From: Symsagittifera roscoffensis
Taxonomy: Eukaryota; Xenacoelomorpha; Acoela; Convolutidae
NCBI RefSeq assembly: GCF_963678635.1
Contig: NC_087065.1
Location: 6,845,209-6,905,208, forward strand
Direction: 5' to 3'
Length of the DNA: 60,000 bases
Shown here: piece after piece, positions 12,079 through 22,488 of the stretch
Position numbering within the stretch: position 1 is the stretch's first letter
Layout: each line of letters opens with the position of its first letter
Program-made: the position numbers and the translations under genes
The notes under the pieces: model-generated
What the model was told of the DNA's origin: nothing
Database searches by the model: none
The model's input: only the letters and a program-made list of their open reading frames with translations

Positions 12079-12265
12079 CCGGAGGGGTCCCAATCAGGAG
12101 GGGTCCAAATTTTTCCTATTTCGGAGGGGTCCCAATCTGGAGGGGTCTTGTTTTCACAAAACCGGAGGGGTCCCAATCCAGAGGGTTATCAATTTTGCCA
12201 ATCCGGAGGGGTCCTATTTTTGCCAATCCGGAGGGGTACTGTTTTTTGTCAACCCGGAGAGGTAC
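12079..12265 (+). promoter_or_regulatory. nine-copy CCGGAGGGGTC motif cluster, unit A
   Basis: GGAGGGG-type cores start near 12081, 12097, 12123, 12139, 12163, 12179, 12204, 12229 and 12256, a rhythm of mostly 16 and about 25 bp. Further single copies lie upstream at 9678, 10683, 10712, 10944 and 11370, with variants at about 11727, 11950 and 12022. The cluster ends 768 bp before the gag ATG. GC-rich motifs separated by AT-rich spacers are expected of a multi-site protein-binding array. The position between the element start and gag recalls the Su(Hw) insulator of Drosophila gypsy, but the motif is different and no protein is known to bind it. Confidence 0.7.
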
Positions 12266-13032
12266 TATTTTGTTGAAGGACTTAGGTAAACAGAAGAAAA
12301 GATAATAGTGAGGGGCGTTAGGTTATTAAGAGACAGGCTAGGAACCAGTGACTACACTGGTAACTTGCCTTTCAAAAAAGACCAGACCAAAACAAAACAG
12401 GTCCAAACTCGGATAGTCGCGACACTAAGTCTAAACTAAAAAAAAGGAGTGTGTAACTCATTGGTGTGGATTAAATACCAAAACGTTTTTGAGAAAAATG
12501 ACTGCCCTGAGAATTTTAGTAGGTGTAGCTTGGGCAGTCCGAAGGCAGGTAGGTAACACAGGACTCGGTGGGTGCAATAGACGCCCACTCGAGAAAATTA
12601 CTGCCTTCAAATTTTGTGTGTTTGGTGCAGCACCAGGCAGGGAAAGCTTTTTTTTTCAAAACAAGTTCGACTATTGTACTGCAACCGACTAAAAGTACAA
12701 AACACATACGTATTTTTATAGAAATCTTCTTATTTTGATATATCTGGTTTTAAATCAACAATTTATGCTTGATTGGGTAGTGAATACACTATCTTTTAAA
12801 TTGACTGATATCATCATACTGTGCTAGTTCTCAAATCTTACGACTAATAATCGATTATTGTGAATAAGTTATATATATACACTGTACCGTGATAACATAC
12901 AAGGATTCATGATCACTATTTAATAGAAACTTTTGGAATTCATTGTGTTGTGTTATTATTATCAGTAATCAGATCAAAAGGACACTAGCAATCGAGTTGA
13001 GTGTATAGGTAGTAAGAAGTGGTAAACTGAAT

Positions 13033-14142
13033 ATGAGTCTAGACAAGTCAGGGATACCTAAACTAGGTGATAGCTCCAGAAAATTCATACCTGAGAAACA
13101 GAGAAGAGCATTGAACGACCCTTTTGTGGAAAGGATCACACGAACCCGGACCGACAAAGGGGAGACGGTTTCAGGCAGAATGGTTGAAACCCGAAGTCAA
13201 AAGTCCTCAGAAGAGCAAAAAGCTATGCTAGAAGTGGAGGTCCATCCGGACCAGACCATGAATGAGAACCAGGAAATACATGGACCGGAGGGGAGAGACA
13301 GAAGGCTGGCGAGTGAATCTACTCCAGTAGAACAAGGCCAAGATTTTGCCACTTCCACCGGGTCACTGGACCGAGAGGAGATGTCGGAACTGTCCGACAT
13401 CTCTACTGAAATTGTAGCAGCTAGAAGATCTCCCACAGACAACACCATGATGGCAGGCGTGACGGAGAAACAGGCAACGTCCTCATCGTTTTCAGAAAGA
13501 GTGAAGAACTTTTTCTGAAACATCTTTCCATTCACCATGGGAGTGGGTACAGGAATTGAAGGTGAATCCCAGGAGGAAGAAGAGGACGATGATGAGCAGG
13601 TTGATTTTGGATCTCGAGTCAGCCTCAATAAATCGAACCAGGAGAATGAGGCATACACCGTCAGAGAGACTGGAACCATGGACAAATTTGGTATGGTGAG
13701 AACGATAAGCAAAGACACAAACACATCAGGCCAGTCAAGAGACTTTGTGATTATGACAAATTGGGAGACGCGAACTGGGAAAAATAGAAACATAGGGCTA
13801 GGCAACGCATCGGCGGATCCAGAGGTGGATAATGAAAAGACGTCGAGGCAGAGAATCAAAGCCCGAATCTCGACCAGCACAAAGCTACCTGGGATCGACA
13901 GGGTGACACCGCCACTAGTGACGCCACTGGTAGAAAACGGAGCATCATTAGAAGAAGCCCTGAACAACATAGTGGGCAGTATAGGAGAACAAAATGAACA
14001 GATGTCCATAAGAATGAGTGAACTAGAAAGAGCAGTCCACGTTGAAAGAGAAAGTCTGCGGGAAGAAATAAACCGCAATAGACAAGAAGTTGGTAGAAGC
14101 GAAAAACGCTTGAAGAAAAGAGCTTCACTCCACAAACACTAG
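13033..14142 (+). pseudogene. gag N-terminal region, unit A, truncated
   Basis: Gag-type ORF of the Gypsy element. The ATG at 13033 opens a frame that reads MSLDKSGIPKLGDSSRKF and runs to a TGA at 13516. The same frame reopens six codons later at the ATG at 13537 and continues to 14142. The protein is hydrophilic and acidic, with a Glu/Asp run (EEEEDDDEQ) and a coiled-coil-like stretch near the end. It has no zinc knuckle because the unit is cut at 14120; the last residues before the TAG come from the repeated start of unit B. It is about 93% similar to the unit B copy, which is 15 residues shorter near the N-terminus. It cannot give a full gag. Confidence 0.75.
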
Positions 14143-14541
14143 CTAGAAAAGCAGCTCTTCCATAAGAAACAATTTAGAAAGGAGCCTCGAATTATTTAAA
14201 ACATGGCTACGTCTGGGATTTGTGACATTCGACCAGAATGAACGAAAATGCAGATTCGGCGATTTCGAATAATTAGCAGCTAACCTTCCGAATTGACAGT
14301 TTTGAGAGATTAGTGACGTTATTGGGACGATTAGTCAAACGGTGAAGGTCAAGATATTCTGGTATTTAGAAAATTTAAAAATTCGAACTGAGAAGTCGCA
14401 CTTCCGAGAAACGGCAAAAACCGCCATTTTGGAAGAAAAGCAGAAGAAAATCAGAACAACAATAGTTGCGATAGTGATAACTACGAGATTTGCGATAGAA
14501 AAACAACAACGAATAGCAGAGTTAGCACAGACCGTTCCGAG

Positions 14542-14573
14542 TTGCAACGATTGTGTCGCTACAATCGTTGCAA
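14542..14573 (+). other. perfect 13-bp hairpin in the leader, unit B
   Basis: Identical counterpart of 9564-9595: 13-bp arms and the same six-base loop GTCGCT. Confidence 0.85.
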
Positions 14574-14888
14574 GGCCGTTCACAAAAACGGTGAAGGGTA
14601 GAAAAACAGCTTTCGGGAAGGAAGATAAGGTTGTCATTTCCCCGGATTCAGGAATCCGGTGGGGTCTCGGGATTTGAACTGAAACTGTTTTATATAAACT
14701 TTTATATAAGCTTCCCGGTTATGTCTTGAATTGAATTTAATTAACATCTGAATTCATTTTATGACGATGAGAAGCTAGGACTTGGGGGAAAGGGTCGATC
14801 CATCTTCGATGGAGATGATGATTTTTATCTGCTGAACAAAAATAATCGTAATATAATAACTTGTAGTGGCCCTGTTTTTAGGAGTGAC

Positions 14889-14923
14889 CTCGTGGTCTGG
14901 GGATACTGATACCCAGCCATGAG
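14889..14923 (+). other. second leader hairpin, unit B
   Basis: Counterpart of 9906-9940. Both stem segments are unchanged, while two or more loop bases differ. Confidence 0.65.
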
Positions 14924-16571
14924 CTCACTATTTTGCATGTAGGTAAGTTAATTTTAGCGTTCTGGTCGAAGCCGGAGAACAGTAACGTTTTTGTCGACCC
15001 GATGTTAGAAAGACCACCAAAAGAATTGGCTTTGGTAGAGACGGTGGAAAGCATGTAAAGCTCTGTTTAGACGTTGGCCAGTCGTTTTATAGCTTAGCTT
15101 TATTTTCCGTCGATATGTACTTCCGAGCGAATGTTACATAGATGTTTTTATGGCGCTCCTGGTGGTTATTTTTTTAACACCATGACCGGCAGAACTGTTA
15201 ACGAGCACTCCGCGCCGAGCAGATGCTCATAATAACGCCCTTAATAGGCCCTAACCGCCGGGGCGGAAGGGAAGTTCGGAACCCGAAAGCCTTCCGGATT
15301 ACCGTGAATAGCTTTTTAACCTAGTTAAGACCAAAATTCACGTTCCAGGAGGGGTGGAGGGGTTGGCCGTCAAATCGTTCCCTGAGAGGTTTGTGACCAA
15401 AAACACTTAAAGATATATATAAAATCAAACAAAAAGTAACCAAGAAAACCAAAATGTATAAAAAATAACCGAAAAAACCAAAAACATTAAAAAAATAAAA
15501 AATCAGTAGAATGATTGGGGGAATATAATTTGTGCTATTATAATAGGTAGAATCAGTTGAGTTTACTTCAGAAGTGGTTGGGACTATTTTTGTAGCCCGT
15601 TTGTGAGGCTTGTACTGTAGGGTTGTTTGAGTTTTTAAGCACGTTAATGCTAATTTGCGCTCAATCCGGAAGGGTCTGCTGATTTAAATAGCTGATTTAA
15701 ATAGCGTCAAAATAGCGAACACAATAAAATCAGAAAATTTTTTGAAATTTTTGAGTTAGGACAGTAAAAAGAGTTGTTCGGACAACGTCCACTAGTGAAT
15801 CTACAGGTTTTAAGATCCGTTTCCCGAAAGCCTTCCGGATTACAGTGAAATCGATCTTAACGTGTTTGATTCAATCCGGAGGGGTCCAAATAGCATAGTT
15901 TTTCCGCAAATTTTTCAACTAAAGCGTTTCAGATCGGTTTTTTTTGCATTGAAATAGAAGAGTATAGGCCTTCTGAGCTCAGATCAGTTTTTTTTCTTCG
16001 AGAAGAACAGAATTGCGGAAAAAATTAGGCGGATTCTATAGGTGAGAAAATTTTTGAATTTAGATAAAAGACGTTTTGGTTAATAACTTTGAAACGACTG
16101 GACAGATCCAGTTGATCTTGGTACCATTAGATCCGAAATTAGCAGAGTTTACTTATAGGAACAAAAATTATTCGAAAAAGTAAGCGTGAAAAATTTTGAG
16201 ATTGTTTTTTAGCAAATTCACCAATTCGGGAGGGTAGACCCCTCTCTTTTTATCATTTTTTTTTGGAAAGCCCTTACACCCCTACCGAAGGGTAGAAACG
16301 GTTGAATAAGGCAATTTTACGCTGTTCTAGAAGAATAGGGAAGGCTAAAGGCACCAGAAAACCTTGATAGAGCTGAAATTAGGCTAGCGATAACACCCTT
16401 CACCGTTAGCGTGAATTGTCAAAAAAGAGGCTTAACTTCAATCCGGAAGGGTCAAGGGAAGGACCACATACCCTTCCTAGTTGATACAAACAGCATAATA
16501 GCATCGGTTATCGTATCCGGAGGGGTATAATTGAAAATCAAGGAAGTCTCCCAAAAGCTATTTTTACAAAA

Positions 16572-16758
16572 CCGGAGGGGTCCCAATCAGGAGGGGTCCA
16601 AATTTTTCCTAATTCGGAGGGGTCCCAATCCGGAGGGGTCTTGTTTTCACAAAACCGGAGGGGTCCCAATCCAGAGGGGTCTCAATTTGGCCAATCCTGA
16701 GGGGTCCTATTTTTGCCAATCCGGAGAGGTACTATTTTTTGTCCACCCGGAGGGGTAC
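16572..16758 (+). promoter_or_regulatory. nine-copy CCGGAGGGGTC motif cluster, unit B
   Basis: Cores start near 16574, 16590, 16615, 16632, 16656, 16672, 16698, 16722 and 16749. The cluster is 187 bp long and ends 768 bp before the gag ATG at 17526, the same length and distance as in unit A despite indels elsewhere. Additional copies lie at 14656, 15666, 15876, 16443 and 16517. Confidence 0.7.
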
Positions 16759-17525
16759 TAATTTGTTAAAGGACTTAGGTAAACAGAAGAAAAGATAATA
16801 GTGAGGGCCGTTAGGTTATTAAGAGACAGGTTAGAAACCAGTGACTGCACTGGTAACTTGCCTTTCAAAAAAGACCAGACCAAAATAAAACAGGTCCAAA
16901 CTCGGATATTCGCGACACTAAGTCTAAACTAAAAAAAAAAGGAGTGTGTAACTCATTGGTGTGGATTGAAATCCAAAACCTTTTTGAGAAAAGTGACTGC
17001 CCTGAGGATTTTAGTAGGTGTAGCTCGGGCAGTCCGAAGGCAGATAGGTAACACAGGACTCGGTGGGTGCAATAGACGCCCACTTGAGAAAATTACTGCA
17101 TTCAAGTTTTGTCTGTTTGGTGCAGCACCAAGCAGGGAAAGCTTTTTTTTTTCAAAACATGTTCGACTATTGTACTGCGACCGACTAAAAGTACACTACA
17201 CATACGTTTTTCATAGAAATATTCTTATTTTGTTATATCTGGTTTTAAATCAACATATTGTGCTTGATTGGGTAGTGATTACACTATCTTTTAAATTGAC
17301 TGATATCATCATACTGTGCTAGTTCTCAAATCTTACGACTAATAATCGATTATTGTGAATAAGTTGTATATACGCTGTACCGTGATAACATACAAGGATT
17401 CGTGGTCACTATTTAATAGAAACTTTTGGAAATTATTGTGTTGTGTTATTATTATCAGTAATCAGATCAAAAGGACACTAGCAATCGAGTTGAGTGTATA
17501 GGTAGTAAGAAGTGGTAAATTGAAT

Positions 17526-18947
17526 ATGAGTCTAGACAAGTCAAAGATACCTAAACTAGGTGATAGCTCCAGGAAATTCAGAGAAACAGAGAAGAGCATT
17601 GACCGACCCTTTTGTGGGGAGACAGTTTCAGGCAGAATGGTTGAAACCCGAAGTCAAAAGTCCTCAGAAGAGCGAAAAGCTATGCTTGAAGTGGAGGTCC
17701 ATCCGGACCAGACCATGAATGAGAACCAGGAAATACATGGACCGGAGGGGAGAGACAGAAGGCTGGCGAGTGAATCTACTCCAGTAGAACAAGGCCAAGA
17801 TTTTGCCACTTCCACCGGGTCACTGGACCGAGAGGAGATGTCGGAACTGTCCGACATCTCTACTGAAATTGTAGCAGCTAGAAGATCTCCCACAGACAAC
17901 ATCATGATGGCAGGCGTGACGGAGAAACAGGCAACGTCCTCATCGTTTTCAGAAAGAGTGAAGAACTTTTTCTGAAACATCTTTCCATTCACCATGGGAG
18001 TGGGTACAGGAATTGAAGGTGAATCCCAGGAGGAAGAAGAGGACGATGATGAGCAGGTTGATTTTGGATCTCGAGTCAGCCTCAATAGTTCGAACCAGGA
18101 GAATGAGGCATACACCGTCAGAGAGACTGGAACCATGGACAAATTTGGTATGGTGAGAACGATAAGCAAAGACACAAACACATCAGGCCAGTCAAGAGAC
18201 TTTGTGATTATGACAAATTGGGAGACGCGAACTGGGAAAAATAGAAACATAGGGCTAGGCAACGCATCGGCGGATCCAGAGGTGGATAATGAAAAGACGT
18301 CGAGGCAGAGAATCAAAGCCCGAATCTCGACCAGCACAAAGCTACCTGGGATCGACAGGGTGACACCGCCACTAGTGACGCCACTGGTAGAAAACGGAGC
18401 ATCATTAGAAGAAGCCTTGAACAACATAGTGGGCAGTATAGGAGAACAAAAAGAACAGATGTCCATAAGAATGAGTGAACTAGAAAGAGCAGTCCACGTT
18501 GAAAGAGAAAGTCTGCGGGAAGAAATAAACTGCAATAGAAAAGAAGTTGGTAGAAGCGAAAAACGCTTGAAGGAAAGAACGGACGAGCACATAGCGAAGA
18601 ACTTGTCGCGAATGTCAAGAGAAGCGGAACAGAGAGAGTTACGCTTAAGAGACGACATGGAGAAGTTAAGAATTCAGCAAGAGAAGTTTCTTGGGACTCT
18701 TGACACAATGATAGATGCGATGATGAAGAGGCGAACTCAGGCTATCATGGATATGTTGGACGGGCTACTAGGCAGCAAGAGTGGACCAAAAGAAGGGGAA
18801 CTGAACTCGGGAGGTCCCAGCAGGGAGTCGAGGGTGAACTTCATTTACCATCAAAGGAGGAGGACATATGGATCCACTAGAGGTAGGGGCAGTTCATCAG
18901 GCTATACCCAAGGGATAATAGAACATGGGGCACAAACAGTAGAATAA
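17526..18947 (+). pseudogene. gag N-terminal and coiled-coil region, unit B
   Basis: The ATG at 17526 starts the same protein as in unit A (MSLDKSKIPKLGDSSRKF). A TGA at 17973-17975 interrupts it, and the frame reopens at the ATG at 17994 and runs to TAA at 18945. The second part has an acidic run and then a long heptad-like stretch rich in Glu, Arg, Lys and Leu (around SELERAVHVERESLREEI), predicted to form a coiled coil. It ends in a Gly/Ser/Arg-rich segment. Downstream gag continues in the -1 frame from about 18950, so a frameshift (mutational or programmed) separates it from the capsid part. The assignment to gag is inferred from position and the continuing product. Confidence 0.7.
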
Positions 18948-18949
18948 CT

Positions 18950-20818
18950 TCAACACGAAACAGACAGACCTCAACCGAACGACCGACGCAAGGCAGACAT
19001 GCGACTGGGAGAGGTTATTCTAGTAACAGGAGACATGCGAGCCCAGGGAGAAGTCACGTGGACCAAGGGGGAAACAGTCATGGCTTCTCGGATTGTATGG
19101 ATGCACCGAATGCAGAGCCCTTAACAGGGGGCGATGATACTCAGGCGGGGCACACAAGAGATGCTACGGCAATGGCCAGAGCCTTTGCACCCCTAAACAG
19201 GTCTTTGGAGACATTCCTGACGAGGTTATCTAGAACCAATGAACGCAGTGAAAATTCCACAAGAGTCTTAAAGAAACCAAGATCCTATAAAGACGAATCT
19301 GACGGCTGCATTGACACCTGGATAGAGGTGATGAAACTGCATTTTGAGGAAGAAGACCTGTCAGAAAGGCAAGAGTGCAGTGCGCTCACCAGTAACTTGG
19401 AAGGGACAGCCCTAAACTGTGTGATGGCCAAAAAGCAATATTAGCGGGATACTGCTGAGAAAATCTTTGAAATCTTGTTGAATCGTTTTGGTTCAGGGTT
19501 GCAGGGACACCAAGCAATGATGCGCTTCGAGAAAAGGAGGCAACGAGAAGATGAGACGATAGAAAAGTTTCTAGACGATTTGGAGATGCTTAGAAGGCGT
19601 AGCCAACTGGATGAGTCGAACAGAAGGATGAACCTGGCGGTAGCCTCAAAATTCATCGATGAAGAATGATGAAGTTCGACAAGGCTAGCAACGCATTACA
19701 CACCACTATCAACCAATGCACCAACACCAGAGGAGTTGAGGCTCAAGTCGAAAGAATATTTTTTGCTGAAACCTCCATCGAGATCTGGATATTGCAAGAA
19801 CAAATATGGCAATTTTAACAACGGACCAGCAAACCAAGAGAACAACTGGTATAAACCGAGGGACGATATGGACAAGGGACGCTCTTGTGCAAATTGCAGT
19901 TCGAGCAACCATCATGTGTCAGCATGCCCAACTTATAAACAGGACATGAAAGCGATAGGCTTCAGCCTCGAGGACGAAGATGCGTCAGAAGTTGATCATG
20001 AAGATTTCATGAGAGGAGTAATTGCAAAAGTCGGCCCGAGGTGTTTCGTTTGCAACCTGGATGGTCATTTTAAATCGGATTGTCCGCAATTCTGGGATGC
20101 TGTAGCAGACATCAAGCATCCAAGGCACGCGAAAGCTTTACCGGATGTGAAAGCCAGCAAGGCTCGCCTATTGAGTGAAGCGGAGGCGCGCAGAAAAGAA
20201 AAACCGCAAGAGCTGGCAACGAAGAAAATGCAAGCTGTAACAGAAGAGACATGTGAACCGGAACCGGTGACTGCGGCGAATGACTTCAAGATTGATTATA
20301 GGGCAGCCGCGAGGGACGCTCTAAATAGAGTGCAGCCGAAACTGGTAACGAAAGAGATCGAGCAAAAAGTGAAGCTCGAACTGGAAAATGAGAAACAACA
20401 GGAGAAGCTGAATACCTTCGAGGAAACAGAAATCGAAGAAACGAACGCACCAAGTAGTTTGAGCATGAAACTTAATGTGATCTCCGGGCAGAGGTTCGGT
20501 GTGGTGCCACAAGGAAGCAAAATACAGTCAATAATCTCGGTAGCGGGACACCAGGTAATCAGAAATCTGAGTGAACCGTCAGAGTTCACCTTGATGCATT
20601 TGGACACATATGCAGACTATCTGAGGCAAGTGGAGCCACGCACTGAGTCAAGAACTGTGCGAGCACTACTAACAACGGGTGGCCCTCGCATAAAGAAGCT
20701 TCATGGGCGCTACGTGGAAGTCTATGGACCGTACCAAGTGATGCTGAACGTAGATGGAATCAGTATCTACACCAGGACATATGTGACAACAGACAGTGAC
20801 CAGATAGGGCAGATCTAA
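18950..20818 (+). pseudogene. gag capsid and nucleocapsid region, with two CCHC zinc knuckles
   Basis: One reading frame carries a retrotransposon gag capsid domain (IDTWIEVMKLHFEEEDL, SALTSNLEGTALN, FEKRRQREDETIEKFLDDLE). Two zinc knuckles follow: CANCSSSNHHVSAC and CFVCNLDGHFKSDC, both C-X2-C-X4-H-X4-C. They bind genomic RNA in this family. The frame is broken by TAG at 19442, a double TGA at 19667-19672 and TAA at 20816. Between the knuckles and the protease lies a charged, helical segment of about 230 residues. Without the stops gag and protease would be one continuous frame, as in many Gypsy elements. Confidence 0.85.
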
Positions 20819-21508
20819 CTGGGTGAAGAAGATCTCAAAGTCCGCAGGATAGGCCATGACGCCATGATGGAGCAAGACGCAGTACACATTGGATACGAAG
20901 CAGATGTGACTGCACATCTGCTCGACACCAACGGAAAGAAAATCGGAGTCACAGGACTTCTGGACACTGGAGCGGTAGTGAGTGTGATGCCGATAAAGAC
21001 TTGGGAAAGAATGGACTTCACGAGGGAAGATCTAATTCCGACGAATCTCAGACTGGCTGCAGCCAATCGAGGAGCGATTTACGTAACCGGAAGAACATCA
21101 ATAACGTTACTCCACATGGGAGGACGGGATCTTTGGATGAGCTTCCTGTTGGTAGGGAATTTAGACGACGCCGACCGATTCATCTTGGGCAGAGATTTCG
21201 TCAGGAATTTTGACGTGAGTGTTGACTTGAACAACGGTCTAATAAGGATGAGGAACCCGGATCGGAAGTATGTTAAGAAACCAATTAATAGAATAATAAC
21301 AGACGAAAACAAAGTACCAATTTTTTTAGACAGAAAAGTAAAACTACAGCCGGGACAAGCAGTAGTAGCAGTTTTTAGAATGAGAAATTTGAATTCGTTA
21401 AGTGATAGTAAACAAGTTTGTTTGGTACCTAATCCAAATAGTCAAAGCTCAGTGATTTTAGGCCGGAGCTTCTCGGTAACGCGAAACGGAATGTGTGTCA
21501 GTGTGTAA
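20819..21508 (+). pseudogene. retropepsin-like aspartic protease
   Basis: Same frame as the upstream nucleocapsid, with an internal ATG at 20864. The catalytic motif LLDTGAVVSVMP lies about 33 residues after that ATG. The conserved FILGRDF near residue 105 corresponds to the second conserved block of retroviral-type proteases (hydrophobic-hydrophobic-Gly-Arg-Asp). About 90 further residues lead into the region where reverse transcriptase would begin, but TAA at 21506 ends the frame. The same frame stays open for about 100 bp after the stop before the deletion junction. The catalytic residues are intact, while the enclosing polyprotein is not. Confidence 0.88.
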
Positions 21509-21589
21509 TTTTACACACTGGACACCCCGGTTTCAATCCAGCGTGGAAAGAAGCTTGGTTACGCTTTGCCGATGTGGACCGACTATGAA

Positions 21590-21620
21590 GAGACACAAAA
21601 CTTGAAGAGATATAGTGGCG
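21590..21620 (+). other. deletion junction removing reverse transcriptase and RNase H
   Basis: Upstream sequence is still protease-distal pol in one frame, and downstream sequence is already the region leading into the integrase zinc-binding domain in another frame. No YxDD-type motif, RT fingers or RNase H motif exists between 21508 and 21900. At least 1.5 kb of a normal pol is therefore missing at this point. Confidence 0.75.
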
Positions 21621-22488
21621 AGATACAGACTCTCGGATCTAAGAGCGCAGAGAAATGACCGTATGACAAGCAACCTGAAAAGGTGGGTCGAAAATGGCTC
21701 TCCGGACAAAGGAGACCTCGAGGAAGACAGTTACCGCATTCTGAGACAGTGTTTTATACAGAAAGAGGGAAGGTTATACTTGAACAAGGAGGGGATCGTG
21801 GCTTGCAAGAGAAGAGATGAAGACAAAGTCCTATGCAAGTATAACGCGATAGTGTTGCAGCAACTCTATGAGACAGAACTCTTATTCAGGTCGCATGATC
21901 AGATGGGCTATCAGGGGATCGACAAAGTATATCAGAAGATCCTGAAGCGCCAAAAGATATGCATGACAATCAGTGGTTATAATGAAGTCTTGGTCATGAT
22001 AGATCACTTCACGAAGTATGCAGAGGCCGTGCCCTGCATAATTGCCTCAGCGGAAGAGACGTGCGACCACCTGATCAATACGTGGATAGCGAGACACGGT
22101 TTCCGATGACGTTTCAATCGGATAAAGGAACAGCTTTCGTAGGAGAACTCACGAAAGAGCTTATGAGACGCTCACAGGTTACTCAGGCTCACTCCACGAC
22201 ATACCACCCCCAGACGAATAGCTTAGTGGAAAGACAGAATAGGACGTTAGTGTCGATGCTGAGAGTATATTGTTCCAGGTACATGACCGATTGGGAAGAT
22301 ATCTTCCAGAGGTGATGGGAGCTTACAGTAGCACACAACATTCCACCACCGGAGTTAGTCCACATAGTCCACGAGAAGTCTTTGCCCTTGACTTTCTTCT
22401 ACCCTGACTATGAGGGTAAGAAGACGTCACCACAGGTCTATGTAAGGGATGTAATAAGACGTCAGCAGGAGTTAAACGACTTATGTAG
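21615..22488 (+). pseudogene. integrase, N-terminal and catalytic-core remnants
   Basis: Frame 1 (21615-22109) contains a relic of the zinc-binding HHCC domain (RSHDQMGYQGIDKVYQKI) and then core sequence VLVMIDHFTKYAEAVPC. The CxxC half of the zinc domain and the strand bearing the first catalytic Asp are missing near 21955, a second internal deletion. A frame change near 22100 leads to 22061-22315, with TFQSDKGTAFVGEL carrying the second Asp and TNSLVERQNRTL carrying the catalytic Glu. A further stop and a frame change occur before 22489. The enzyme would join cDNA to host DNA, but this copy cannot be active. Confidence 0.85.

Larger units (their letters stand above)
9159..14120 (+). mobile_element. 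Gypsy-type retrotransposon, truncated tandem unit A (leader plus 5' gag)
   Basis: This 4.96-kb unit is repeated from 14121 onward. Alignment starts at AGCTTCACTCCACAAACAC in both and ends inside gag (14120 here, 18577 in unit B). It comprises a 3.87-kb untranslated leader and the first part of gag. The gag frame is cut at 14120, so its last codons are read from the start of the next unit. Unit A has about 500 bp (roughly 10702-11203) that unit B lacks, and many small differences exist, so the duplication is not very recent. Left-hand DNA up to 9158 belongs to the PHKB upstream region. No long terminal repeats were identified. Confidence 0.85.

Noticed and set aside
12079-12265. CRISPR-like array (short repeats with regular spacers)
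   Set aside because: Repeats are only about 11 bp and spacers are 5-15 bp and similar to each other. The context is a eukaryotic retrotransposon.
12038-12289. ORF with repeating GGPNQEGS-like residues over the motif cluster, and its counterpart at 16531
   Set aside because: The repeats come from the DNA motif spacing. The two units do not keep the same frame to the end, and there is no independent sign of coding.
9159-13032. Leader as a classical long terminal repeat
   Set aside because: No matching copy follows the coding region near 24000-24901, and the two copies present are explained by the tandem duplication. LTRs may exist, but their limits are not visible.
13197-14135. 312-aa minus-strand ORF opposite gag (and a 334-aa one at 17654-18658)
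   Set aside because: Antisense shadow of the gag frame. It is Ser-rich because of gag codon use, with no motif.
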